The notes under the pieces: model-generated
What the model saw: only the letters and a program-made list of their open reading frames with translations
Database searches by the model: none
Told to the model about the DNA's origin: nothing
Shown: positions 1 through 9,741 of the stretch, in pieces
Numbering within the stretch: the first letter of the stretch is position 1
How the letters are laid out: every line of letters begins with the position of its first letter
Assembly: GCA_030067055.1 (NCBI GenBank)
Contig: JASJAL010000015.1
Span: 1-21,639 of the forward strand
Origin: Kiloniellales bacterium
GTDB taxonomy: Bacteria > Pseudomonadota > Alphaproteobacteria > Kiloniellales > JAKSBE01
DNA length: 21,639 bases
Direction: 5' to 3'
Translations under genes and position numbers: made by a program

Positions 1-444
1 ACGCCCGAGAACGGGCCGCTGATGGTGATCCCGGGCTCCCACAAGGGCCGGGTCTTCGACCACCACCAGGACGGCTGCTTCATCGGCGCGATCGCCCCCG
101 CGGAGGTGCAGGACCTTCTTCCGAAGGCCGTCGCCCTGACCGCGCCAGCCGGATCCGTCTCCTTTCACCATGTCAGGACGATTCACGGCTCGCGCGAGAA
201 CAGCAGCGCCTCGAGCCGTCCGCTGCTGCTATTCAGCTACGCGGCCGTCGATGCCTTCCCGGTCTTCGAAAAACCGGAGATCGCCGAGTTCGACGCTCGG
301 ATCCTGCGCGGCAACCCGACCACGGTGGCGCGACAGACCGCCGTCCCCGTGCGGATCCCGGAGCCCAAGGTGCCGGAGGCCGATTCCATCTTCGACGACC
401 AGGCGATCATGAGAGACAGGTTGCTCGCCGCCCAGAGGGCCTGA
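1..444 (+). CDS. Phytanoyl-CoA dioxygenase family protein, C-terminal part (5' end outside window)
   Basis: The reading frame is open from the first base and ends at TGA 442-444, giving 147 C-terminal residues. The fragment fits the distal half of the double-stranded beta-helix of non-haem Fe(II)/2-oxoglutarate dioxygenases of the PhyH/ectoine hydroxylase-like group. PENGPLMVIPGSHK is the typical strand before the substrate loop. H62 in TIHGSREN would be the distal iron-binding His, and R73 in SSRPLLLFSY the Arg that grips 2-oxoglutarate. The proximal HxD motif must lie upstream of the window. Such enzymes hydroxylate small molecules in the cytoplasm, but the substrate cannot be told from this part. 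The stop codon is immediately followed by the stop of the convergent acetyltransferase gene. Family is fairly sure, specific function unknown. Confidence 0.85.
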   Translation, partial: TPENGPLMVIPGSHKGRVFDHHQDGCFIGAIAPAEVQDLLPKAVALTAPAGSVSFHHVRTIHGSRENSSASSRPLLLFSYAAVDAFPVFEKPEIAEFDARILRGNPTTVARQTAVPVRIPEPKVPEADSIFDDQAIMRDRLLAAQRA

Positions 445-987
445 TCAGCGCCGGGCCTCGATCAGCCAGGCCGGCAGGTCGGACCAGGCATAGGCGGTCT
501 CGTCGAGCAGGGCGCCGGCGAAGCGCTCCTGGCGTTCGGCGACCTGGGCGCCGCCCATGGCCTCGTAGAAGAAGCGCGTCGGATTGCGCGACAGGACCCA
601 GAGAAAGGCGGAGTGTGCGCCCTTGGCGGCGATCTCGTCGAAGAGAGCGACCAGCAGGCGCCGGCCGATGCCGTGGTTCTGCCAGTCCGGCAGGACGTAG
701 AGCGTGTAGACCTCGGCCGGATAGGGAAGCTCCCGGTGCCGCGTGGGGCCGCAGTCGCCGAAGCCCAGGATCCGGTGGTCCGGCAGCTCGGCGACCAGGG
801 TCGTGGTCCGCTTCTGCCGCGCAATGGCCTCGCGCCAAGAGACCTGCTTGCGGTCGACCGACTGGCTGACCAGGTAGTCGTCGGGCAGGATCCCGGCATA
901 GGTCGCCCGCCAGGTCTCGACGTGGACCTCGGCGATGCCGGCGGCGTCCATCGGTGTCGCCGCACGGATGCGGACGGGCTCGGTCAT
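445..987 (-). CDS. GNAT family N-acetyltransferase
   Basis: This is a 180-residue single-domain GNAT protein that would transfer an acetyl group from acetyl-CoA to an amine; the substrate is unknown. The N-terminal part (IRAATPMDAAGIAEVHVETW) matches the first strand and helices of the fold. VYTLYVLPDWQNHGIGRRLL is motif A, with the Q-x-x-G-x-G acetyl-CoA pyrophosphate loop. NPTRFFYEAMGG is the usual motif B region (N-x-x-x-x-F-Y). I chose ATG at 987, whose A is shared with the last base of the rsmB TGA stop. A GTG at 990 would give the 4-base GTGA overlap and one extra residue. Neither has a clear Shine-Dalgarno, so translation is probably coupled to rsmB. It is the last gene of the leftward block. 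Confidence 0.88.
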   Translation of the reverse strand: MTEPVRIRAATPMDAAGIAEVHVETWRATYAGILPDDYLVSQSVDRKQVSWREAIARQKRTTTLVAELPDHRILGFGDCGPTRHRELPYPAEVYTLYVLPDWQNHGIGRRLLVALFDEIAAKGAHSAFLWVLSRNPTRFFYEAMGGAQVAERQERFAGALLDETAYAWSDLPAWLIEARR

Positions 988-2309
988 CACGCCAGTCTGC
1001 GCTCCCGCTCCAGGATCGCAAGACAGAAACCGTCGGTGCCGTGGCGCCGTGGAGTCAGCCGCAGCCCGCCGGCATGGCGGGCGTCCGCGGGCGGCCCAGC
1101 ACCCAGGGCCTCGGCCCAGACCGCCTCGACCGGGAGCGGCGCGAAGCCCGGCTGCGCCGCCAAGAAGGCCGCCAACCGCGCCTCGTTCTCGGCCGGCAGC
1201 AGAGAGCAGGTCGCGTAGATCAGCCGGCCGCCAGGCGCGACCAGGGCGGCGGCGGTCCGCAGCAGCTGGTCCTGGGTCGCTTGCAGGGCCTCCAGGCGCG
1301 ATGGCGCGAGACGCCAGCGGGCGTCCGGGCTGCGCCGCCAGGTGCCGGTCCCGCTGCAGGGCGCGTCGATCAGCACCCGATCGAAGGTCCCGGCCTGCGC
1401 CGCCAGCCAGGGGTCCTCCGCCCCTTCCAGGCGCTGCAGCTCGACCCCGGATAGGTCGGCGCGGCGCAGTCGCGGCCTGGCAGCTGCCAGCCGCGCCGGA
1501 TCGATGTCGGCCGCCACCAGGCGGCCCTCCCCGCCCATGGCGGCACCCAGTGCCAGGGTCTTGCCCCCGGCCCCGGCGCAGAGGTCGCAGACCGCCAGGC
1601 CGGGGCGGGCGTCGGCCAGCAGGGCGAGAAGCTGGGAGCCCTCGTCCTGGACCTCCACCAGGCCATTGCGGAAGGCCTCGGTCGCGGTGATCGCGCGCCG
1701 CCCGGCGACCCTCAGGCCGAGCGGCGAATAAGGCGTCGGCACACTCTCGATCCCGGCCTCGGCCAGGGCACGCCGGGCCGCCTCCCGGTCGCCCTTCAAG
1801 GCATTGACCCTGAGGTCCAGCGGTGCCTCATCCAGGAGAGCCTGCAGCTCTGCCTCGGCCTCGGCGCCGAAGGCCGCCTCGAAGTCCGGCAGCAGCCACT
1901 CAGGGCACTCCAGGCGGGCCCAGGTTGGCTGTTCGGCATGGACCAAAGCCTGACCGGCTAGGGCCTCCAGGGCCGCGCGCTCACCCGGCTCCAGGGCCGG
2001 CGGCGAATAGCGTCCCCCGTCGAAGAGCGCCGCGGCCGCCTCGGCGGCCTCGCCGTCGATCAGCAGCAGGCCGGCCAGAACCCGGTGGCGCACTCGGGCC
2101 GCCAGGCCCGCCCGCGCGCACCACCAGTCCAGCCGGGCCTGGGCCCTGAGCAGGCCGAAGACCCGCTGGCCGATCGCCCGGCGGTCCTTGGCGCCGATGT
2201 AGCGACGGGCGCGCAGATAGGCCGTGACCGTCTTGTCGGCCGGTGCCTCGGCGGCGGCGACCTGCTCCAGGACCTCGATGGCGGCGGCGATGCGGGCGGC
2301 GGGTGTCAT
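987..2309 (-). CDS. rsmB: 16S rRNA m5C methyltransferase, RsmB/NOP2 family
   Basis: A 440-residue protein that methylates C5 of a cytosine in 16S rRNA (C967 in E. coli numbering) using S-adenosylmethionine. Residues 1-100 are a helical NusB-like RNA-binding domain. The Rossmann methyltransferase domain follows: motif I CDLCAGAGGKTLALG (about 241-255), motif IV DAPCSGTGTWRR with C318, and motif VI YATCSLLPAEN with C368. In this family the motif VI Cys is the nucleophile and the motif IV Cys helps product release; both are present. The length is close to E. coli RsmB (429). It starts at ATG 2309, 30 bases after the guaB stop, so it is probably co-transcribed with guaB. It overlaps the acetyltransferase start. 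NOP2-family paralogues differ in target; the NusB-like domain favours RsmB. Confidence 0.92.
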   Translation of the reverse strand: MTPAARIAAAIEVLEQVAAAEAPADKTVTAYLRARRYIGAKDRRAIGQRVFGLLRAQARLDWWCARAGLAARVRHRVLAGLLLIDGEAAEAAAALFDGGRYSPPALEPGERAALEALAGQALVHAEQPTWARLECPEWLLPDFEAAFGAEAEAELQALLDEAPLDLRVNALKGDREAARRALAEAGIESVPTPYSPLGLRVAGRRAITATEAFRNGLVEVQDEGSQLLALLADARPGLAVCDLCAGAGGKTLALGAAMGGEGRLVAADIDPARLAAARPRLRRADLSGVELQRLEGAEDPWLAAQAGTFDRVLIDAPCSGTGTWRRSPDARWRLAPSRLEALQATQDQLLRTAAALVAPGGRLIYATCSLLPAENEARLAAFLAAQPGFAPLPVEAVWAEALGAGPPADARHAGGLRLTPRRHGTDGFCLAILERERRLA

Positions 2310-2339
2310 GGGAGGGCGGGCCCGGGTTCGGGCGCGGGC

Positions 2340-4698
<2,359 letters not shown>

Positions 4699-4705
4699 GA
4701 CCGTT

Positions 4706-5791
4706 TCATTCCTGGCGGCCGTCCCAGTCCGCAACGGCAGTGCCGTTCATCAGGTGGTAGAGGATGCCCTCGCGCAGGCCACGGTCGGCGACCCGGAGGC
4801 CGTCGACCGGCCAGAGCGTGCAGAGCGCCTCCAGGATCGCGCAGCCGGCCACCACCAGGTCGGCCCGGTGCTTGCCGATGCAGGGATGGCCGATCCGCTC
4901 CTCGTAGCCCATGGCGCGGATCCGGCGGACCGTCGCCCGGACCTCGTCCCGGTCCAGCCGGCAACCGTCGATCCGCCTGCGGTCGTAGCGCCTGAGGCCG
5001 CGGTGCACGCCGGCTAGGGTTGTCACGGTGCCCGAGGTGCCCAGCATCTGGACCTCTCCAGCGGCGACCGCCGCGCCCAGGCCATGCGCCGCCTCGAAGG
5101 GAGCGAAGGCGGCCCGGACCTCGGCGACCATGGCGCGGTAGGTCTCGGCCTTGATCCGGTGGCCGCCGAAGCGCTCGGCGAAGGTGACCACGCCCAGGGG
5201 CAGCGAGACCGAGGCCAGGATCTGGAGCCCGTCCAGCCGGGCGCCGCCGGACTCGGGGGCCTCTGGCCCCGGATCAAGGGCGATCCAGGTCACCTCCGTG
5301 CTGCCGCCGCCGATATCGAAGACGATGGCACGGCGGCGCTCGCGGCTCAGCAGGGGCGCGCAGCCGGCCAGGGCCAGATGGGCCTCCTCCTCGCTGGAGA
5401 TGATTTCGAGCTCGAGGCCGGTGCGGGCGCGGACCCGCTCGACGAAGCCGTCGCAGTTGTCGGCGGCGCGGCAGGCCGCGGTCGCCACGGCCCGGGCGCG
5501 GGCGACCCGGCGGCGCCGGATCCGCTGGGCGCAGGCCTCCAGGGCCTCCAGGGTCCGGGCCATGGCGGTCTCGGAGAGCCGGCCGCTGGCCTCCAGCCCC
5601 TCGCCCAGGCGGCAGATCCGCGAATAGGCCTCGACCACTCGGAAGCCCTTGGGCGATGGCTTGGCGACCAGCAGGCGGCAGTTGTTGGTGCCGAGGTCGA
5701 CCGCGGCATAGGGGCCGTCTGGCCCCTCGGGCGCTGCCGCCTCGGGCGTTCCTGGCGTCTGCTTCGACTGGGGTCCTGCGACCGGCGCCAA
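4706..5791 (-). CDS. ppx: Ppx/GppA family phosphatase (exopolyphosphatase / pppGpp phosphohydrolase-like), TTG start
   Basis: A protein of about 361 residues of the ASKHA (actin/hsp70-like) superfamily that removes terminal phosphates from polyphosphate or from guanosine pentaphosphate. Phosphate-1 loop: YAAVDLGTNNCRLLVA. A Glu-rich segment, SSEEEAHLAL, holds the probable catalytic Glu. Phosphate-2 loop: FDIGGGSTEV. Adenosine-type loop: LGTSGTVTTLAGV. The C-terminal extension of E. coli Ppx (513 residues) is missing, as is usual in alphaproteobacteria. The start is inferred: between 5710 and 6103 the frame has no ATG or GTG, and its only TTG is 5791-5789, preceded by GGGGGAGG with a short 3-base gap. 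An ATT at 5794 is the alternative. The frame continues upstream across the tRNA, which is not credible coding. rlmE follows after 7 bases. Ppx and GppA cannot be separated by sequence alone. Confidence 0.88.
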   Translation of the reverse strand: MAPVAGPQSKQTPGTPEAAAPEGPDGPYAAVDLGTNNCRLLVAKPSPKGFRVVEAYSRICRLGEGLEASGRLSETAMARTLEALEACAQRIRRRRVARARAVATAACRAADNCDGFVERVRARTGLELEIISSEEEAHLALAGCAPLLSRERRRAIVFDIGGGSTEVTWIALDPGPEAPESGGARLDGLQILASVSLPLGVVTFAERFGGHRIKAETYRAMVAEVRAAFAPFEAAHGLGAAVAAGEVQMLGTSGTVTTLAGVHRGLRRYDRRRIDGCRLDRDEVRATVRRIRAMGYEERIGHPCIGKHRADLVVAGCAILEALCTLWPVDGLRVADRGLREGILYHLMNGTAVADWDGRQE

Positions 5792-5943
5792 AATCCTCCC
5801 CCGCGGGCTCCAGGCTGATGGAAAAGCCGGGCCCCGACCGGGGCCGCCTGACGATGCGAAGACTCTACTCCCGAAGCCGCATCCGAGGCCAGAGCCGGCG
5901 GCCCAAACCCGGAGGCCTACGGCCCGGAGTCCGTCGTTTTCGG

Positions 5944-5973
5944 TTGAATTCCGCCCCCCGCTCGGCCTACATA
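5944..5973 (+). promoter_or_regulatory. Candidate promoter for tRNA-Gln
   Basis: TTGAAT (5944-5949) and TACATA (5968-5973) are separated by 18 bases, upstream of the tRNA on the same strand. The predicted start near 5980 would leave a 5' leader of about 50 bases to be trimmed by RNase P. It is the only reasonable pair seen in the 240-base region between the ppx start and the tRNA. Box quality is moderate, so this is a prediction only. Confidence 0.45.
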
Positions 5974-6031
5974 AGGGCCGTCGCGCCCGGCCGAAGGGCG
6001 CCCACCGGGCTGCCCAAGACCCGGCCCCTGC

Positions 6032-6105
6032 TGGGGGATAGTTTAACGGTAGAACTCTCGGCTCTGGACCGAGCAGTCCAGGTTCGAATCCTGGTCCCCC
6101 AGCCA
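6032..6105 (+). tRNA. tRNA-Gln (anticodon CUG)
   Basis: A complete cloverleaf is visible. The acceptor stem is TGGGGGA (6032-6038) paired with TCCCCCA (6095-6101), with the weak U1-A72 pair typical of tRNA-Gln. Discriminator G6102 and an encoded CCA (6103-6105) follow. The anticodon stem CTCGG/CCGAG encloses the loop CTCTGGA, which puts CTG at positions 34-36 and reads CAG. The T arm is CCAGG-TTCGAAT-CCTGG. The D arm contains the usual AGTTTAACGGTAGAAC pattern. No integrase gene or attachment-like repeat was seen next to it. It lies between the divergent ppx start and the end of the Calx-beta gene, on the opposite strand to both. Confidence 0.98.
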
Positions 6106-6164
6106 AATCGCCGATAATTCGACGTTGAGCTTAGGCAACGGCCCCACTGCTCCCGTCCGCGCGC

Positions 6165-6926
6165 CTACTGCTGGGCGGCCTGGGGCGGCTCGTCGTCGAG
6201 GATCTTGGCGGCGGCGCGGTGGACCTTGACCTCGGAGAGGTCCATGTCGCTGGTCACCAGAAGCTCGAAGCTCTCGTCGCCCTCGACCAGCTGGTCGTCG
6301 AGCAGGGTGATGCTGACCTTGGCGACGGTGGTGCCCGGCGCCAGGATCACGCTGCCGCGCGCCGCCTCGTAGTCGCTGCCGGCCATGGCGGTGCCGTCCG
6401 CCGTCGAGTAGATCAGCAGCACCTCGGCCTTGGCGGGCTTGGTCAGGCCGAGCTCGAAGACCATCCGGGCGGCGGCTTCGCTCTCCTCGGCCGACGCCAC
6501 GGTGATCATCGGCAGCACCCGGCGCTCCTCGACGACCTTGCGGCCCTTGACCTTGATCACGCTGTCCGCGGTGTCGATCTCGTAGACGCCCTGGTCCCAG
6601 CCCACGAGGGCGCCGCTGACCTTGCCCTTCTTGCCGGCCTTGATCTCGACTTGCCGGACGGCGCTGCGGCCGACCTGGACCATCGCGCCGCTGGGCTCGC
6701 GAATCATCAAGGTGCTGCCCCGGGCGAAGACGATATCGCCCTGAATCTCCCGGCCGTCCTCCAGGGTGAAGCTGGCGCCCAGCGCGGCCTGGGCGCCCCA
6801 CAGCAAGGCGGCGCCGATCAGGGGCAGAGCCAAGGCCCAGGCTGCGAGCCGCGGCCGTGGGGCCCTGCGCTGCGGCCGTGCCGTCACGGGCGCCCTGCGG
6901 CCCCGATCTGCAAAAGGTCCTGTCAT
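6165..6926 (-). CDS. Exported or membrane-anchored Calx-beta domain protein
   Basis: A 253-residue protein. Residues 1-27 are Arg-rich and cytoplasmic; residues 28-50 form a hydrophobic span ending in an AxA-like site (ALGA), so it is secreted or anchored with the rest in the periplasm. Residues 59-95 and 101-137 look like two copies of a small beta unit with the pattern [I/V]xGxxVxx...VxVxxxxVxxxxV. Residues 141-246 are a Calx-beta domain: YSTADGTAMAGSDYEAARG, then ITLLDDQLVEGDESFEL, then AAAKILDDE. Calx-beta domains often bind Ca2+ through such acidic loops. ATG 6926 has a GGAGC site 8 bases upstream; longer starts (6950, 6962) lie closer to the preceding gene. It sits 43 bases downstream of the TAXI binding-protein gene, so the two probably share a transcript. 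Specific role unknown. Confidence 0.85.
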   Translation of the reverse strand: MTGPFADRGRRAPVTARPQRRAPRPRLAAWALALPLIGAALLWGAQAALGASFTLEDGREIQGDIVFARGSTLMIREPSGAMVQVGRSAVRQVEIKAGKKGKVSGALVGWDQGVYEIDTADSVIKVKGRKVVEERRVLPMITVASAEESEAAARMVFELGLTKPAKAEVLLIYSTADGTAMAGSDYEAARGSVILAPGTTVAKVSITLLDDQLVEGDESFELLVTSDMDLSEVKVHRAAAKILDDEPPQAAQQ

Positions 6927-6969
6927 GGTCTTGCTCCGCCCAACCAACATCGCGCTTCGCATCCGAACC

Positions 6970-7932
6970 TCAAGGGTTCTTGGCCAGCCAGGAGCTGGCC
7001 GCGCCCATCCGCTTCCAGCCCGGGACATCCGAGCGCAGGTCGACCTCCTTCCACTTCGGATGGAAAGGACTGTCGCGGAAGGTATCGAACTTCGTGAAGA
7101 AGCGCTCGACGAAGCGCCTGACCTTGGCGCCCCGCGGGTGATCCATCGGCCAGCTGTAGGCGGCCATGACCGCACCCACGGCCACGGTCGGCACCTGCTC
7201 GCCCGCCGCGATCAAGTTGGGATAGCTCTCCGCGGTGAAGCTGGTGGGGAGGTAAGCGCCTTTGATTCGATCCGCCGCGATCGGCAGCAGCGCCAGGCCG
7301 TCGTCGCCGGCGATCTCGCGCAGCAGGGTAACCGGCTTGCCGCCGACGAAGACCAGGGCGTCGATCTCGCCGTTGCGCAGCTTGTCGAGGGCGATCGGCT
7401 CGGCAAAGGTCGTCGCGTCGACCCCGATCCCCAGCTCGTCGAAGATGATGCTGGCGGTCATGAAGGTGCCGCTGCCCTGGGTCCCGAAGTTGACCTTCCG
7501 GCCGCTAAGGTCGGCCGCCTGGGTGAACTCCTTGCGGGCCAGCAGGTGGACCTCCTCGTTGTAGAGCTTGGTGATGTAGGCGATCTTCTTCTCGACCTCT
7601 GGGAAGAGCATCGAGTCGCGGTAGAAGTCGAGGACGTCGGACTGGACGATCGCGATGTCGATGCCTCTCAGCATCAGGAGGTCTTCGATGTTGCGCACCG
7701 AGCCCTTGCCGAGCACCGCGAGCACCCGATGCTGGTAACCATCGTCGAGGGCGTTCGACAGATCCGAGGCGAAGCGCACGTAGGTGCCGGTGACCCCGCC
7801 GGAGATTATCCCGACGGTGCCGGAGTTCACCAGCTCCATCTGCCTGCGAAGGTCGACTGACTGCGCCTGGACGGCGCCGGACCAGGCCAGGGCCAGAACG
7901 CCCAAGAGGAGAAACGAAAAACGACGGCTCAT
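6970..7932 (-). CDS. TAXI family TRAP-type solute-binding protein (orphan)
   Basis: A 320-residue periplasmic binding protein. The first 23 residues are a Sec signal peptide (MSRRFSFLLLGVLALAWSGA, cleaved after VQA). The mature part has the TAXI/NMT1-like pattern: VNSGTVGIISGGVTGTYVRF, then LAVLGKGSVRNIEDLLMLRG, then DIAIVQSDVLDFY, then the hinge region SGRKVNFGTQGSGTFMTA, then NGEIDALVFVGGKPV. TAXI proteins normally deliver organic acids to a fused TRAP permease, but no permease subunit is encoded in this window. It may serve a permease elsewhere or act as a sensor. ATG 7932 is preceded by a GGGAG site. It lies between the coiled-coil gene (171 bases upstream, with a folded intercistronic segment) and the Calx-beta gene (43 bases downstream). 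Ligand unknown. Confidence 0.9.
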   Translation of the reverse strand: MSRRFSFLLLGVLALAWSGAVQAQSVDLRRQMELVNSGTVGIISGGVTGTYVRFASDLSNALDDGYQHRVLAVLGKGSVRNIEDLLMLRGIDIAIVQSDVLDFYRDSMLFPEVEKKIAYITKLYNEEVHLLARKEFTQAADLSGRKVNFGTQGSGTFMTASIIFDELGIGVDATTFAEPIALDKLRNGEIDALVFVGGKPVTLLREIAGDDGLALLPIAADRIKGAYLPTSFTAESYPNLIAAGEQVPTVAVGAVMAAYSWPMDHPRGAKVRRFVERFFTKFDTFRDSPFHPKWKEVDLRSDVPGWKRMGAASSWLAKNP

Positions 7933-8013
7933 ACCCTAAACTCCCTGCTTTCGGACTTTAGCCGCCGGCGTGAAAGAGTGACCGACCGCTTGCCTTTGCC
8001 TGGCCGGTCCCTT

Positions 8014-8077
8014 CCAGCGTCTGCATCGAACCTCTTCGGTCGAGGTCTGGGGATGCTCGAAGCCGCAAGGACGCTGG
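8014..8077 (-). other. Structured intercistronic segment (nested inverted repeats)
   Basis: In the 171-base gap between the coiled-coil gene and the TAXI gene three inverted repeats are nested: CCAGCGTC/GACGCTGG (8014-8021 with 8070-8077), GCATC/GATGC (8023-8027 with 8052-8056) and ACCTC/GAGGT (8030-8034 with 8042-8046, loop of 7). The transcript could fold into a long interrupted hairpin. No T-run follows on the minus strand, so it does not look like a simple terminator. It could be an mRNA processing or stabilising element between the two genes. Confidence 0.5.
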
Positions 8078-8103
8078 CCCGCCTGGTTGTCGACCGAACC
8101 GCT

Positions 8104-9741
8104 TTACTGCTGCCCCTCGAGAGCCGCAGTCAGCCTTTCGATCTCCTGTTCCGCTGCCGCCAACTTCTCTCTCAACTGCACCACATCGGAGCTGGTCTCT
8201 TTCTCCGCGGCCACGGCGATGAGCTGGCCGATGCGTTGCGAGATCTCCCCACGAGCCGCGTTGACCTCGGCCTTGGTGCGGGCCAGCTCCTGCTTGATGC
8301 GAGCCAGCTCGCGCTTGGTGTCGGCCAGCTGCCGGCGCAGGTTGTCGGTCTCCGCCGCCGACCTCTTGCTGGCGGCCAGAGCCCTGTTCTGCCCCTCGGA
8401 CCGCGCCAGCGCGGCTTCGAGCTGCCCGCCCAGCCTCCTGCGCGCCTCCATGGACCGGTTCAGGGCCGCCTGCAGCCCTTCGGCCTGCTGCTGCGTCGCC
8501 TGGAGGATCGCGGCCAGCTCGGCGATCTCCTTCTTCGCGGCCTCCCGCTCGGCGGTCAGCGCCTCGGCGCGGCGCTCCGACGCCGAGGCGTTCTTGCGCA
8601 GCGCGTCGGCTTCCTTAGCCAGGGCGTCCGTCTTCGCTTGAAGTTTCTGAACCTGGCCCTGTTCGCCGCTCTTGGCCTCCTCGAGCCGTGACTCGGCCTT
8701 CGCGATCGCCACTTTCAAGGTCTTGGTTTCCGCCTGGAGGCTGGACAGCTCCTCCTCGAGCTTCTCCGCCTCGCGACTGGAGGCCTGGAGACTGACAATC
8801 TTCTTGTTGCTGGCCTCGAGCTCCCTGCGCAAGCCGTCGACCTCTGCGTTGGCCTCGCCGGACGCCACCGCGAAGACCTGTTCGATCCGCTTGCCGATCT
8901 CGCTCTCGGCTTTCTCCAGCGCCAGCTTAAGGGCGTCGCGCTCGTCGCCGACCTCAGCCAGCTTTGATTCCAAACCGCCGACCTTCTCGCGCAGCTCCTG
9001 CGCCTCGGCCGCCGCCTTGAGCGCCGCCTCGTTCGCGCCAACCACCCGGTTTGCCCAAACGTCCTGCTTGGCCCGCTCCTGATCGACCCGATCGGCGGTC
9101 TCGGCACGGGCCGCCTCGGCTTCGGCGACGGCGGCCTTCAAGCCCACGACCTCTTCCTCCCTGGCAGCAAGCTGTTCCCTGACCTCGGCCGCCTCGCCGC
9201 GCGCCGCGTCTTCGATGCCCTCGACTTTCTGGTTCAGGTCGCGCAGCTGCGCCTCGAGCCTCTCCGCGTAGGCCTGGGTTTTCTCCTTCGCCGCGGTCAA
9301 GCCCTCGATCTCCGCGACCGCGGCTTCGAGCTTCTGGCGCAGGACGGCAACCTCGGGATCGCTCTTCCAGGTGACGCTCGCGAAGAGCTCTTCGAGCCGC
9401 GCCGATAGTTCGTCCCGGGCTTCGTCGATGCGGGCCTGCATTTCGCTCCGGGTCTTCTCGAGCTCGGCCTCCAGCGCGGCGGCCTTCTGCTTCTCCTGCT
9501 CCAGAGCTTTGCGCAGGGTTTCGGCTTCGGTCGCGCCGAGGGCGCCGCCGCTGCCCGGAACGCCGGACGCCGCCAGCACGAGGACGAACACCAAGACGAT
9601 ATGCCGGAAAGCCGTCCGGGAGACCTCCGGTTGCAATGCCTTCGGAGACCTCGGGTCGGACCCGCGGCGGCGGTCGGGGTATCGCCTGGTTCTCGAATCG
9701 CAAATAGCCGCCAGCCCGGTGACGGAGACCACCCTGCTCAT
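8104..9741 (-). CDS. Membrane-anchored or exported long coiled-coil protein with threefold internal repeat
   Basis: A 545-residue protein of unknown function. Residues 1-46 are basic; 47-60 are hydrophobic (HIVLVFVLVLAASG), followed by GALGA, so it is a long-N-region signal peptide or a signal anchor. From about residue 71 to the end it is almost entirely heptad-rich Ala/Glu/Lys/Arg coiled coil. A motif of about 44 residues recurs three times, at about 107-150, 278-320 and 495-539, with the pattern E[I/L]xxRIxQxxAVAx(6-8)VxxLRxxLEAAxxEI. ATG 9741 has a GGGAGGGGG site; a TTG 12 bases earlier and a TTG at 9636 (placing a conventional signal peptide at the start) are alternatives. It heads the leftward group with the TAXI and Calx-beta genes. 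Similarity to TolA-like or SMC-like proteins would be compositional only. Confidence 0.8.
   Translation of the reverse strand: MSRVVSVTGLAAICDSRTRRYPDRRRGSDPRSPKALQPEVSRTAFRHIVLVFVLVLAASGVPGSGGALGATEAETLRKALEQEKQKAAALEAELEKTRSEMQARIDEARDELSARLEELFASVTWKSDPEVAVLRQKLEAAVAEIEGLTAAKEKTQAYAERLEAQLRDLNQKVEGIEDAARGEAAEVREQLAAREEEVVGLKAAVAEAEAARAETADRVDQERAKQDVWANRVVGANEAALKAAAEAQELREKVGGLESKLAEVGDERDALKLALEKAESEIGKRIEQVFAVASGEANAEVDGLRRELEASNKKIVSLQASSREAEKLEEELSSLQAETKTLKVAIAKAESRLEEAKSGEQGQVQKLQAKTDALAKEADALRKNASASERRAEALTAEREAAKKEIAELAAILQATQQQAEGLQAALNRSMEARRRLGGQLEAALARSEGQNRALAASKRSAAETDNLRRQLADTKRELARIKQELARTKAEVNAARGEISQRIGQLIAVAAEKETSSDVVQLREKLAAAEQEIERLTAALEGQQ

Noticed and set aside
6032..6105. 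tRNA-Gln as a mobile-element attachment site
   Set aside because: No integrase and no duplicated tRNA 3' end found in the window.
5792..6106. Ppx/GppA frame continuing upstream to 6106
   Set aside because: It runs antisense through the tRNA-Gln gene and contains no ATG or GTG; composition is noise.
8104..9741. Calling the coiled-coil protein TolA, SMC or a chemoreceptor
   Set aside because: Similarity would only be heptad composition; no ATP-binding, receptor signalling hairpin or Tol domain is visible.
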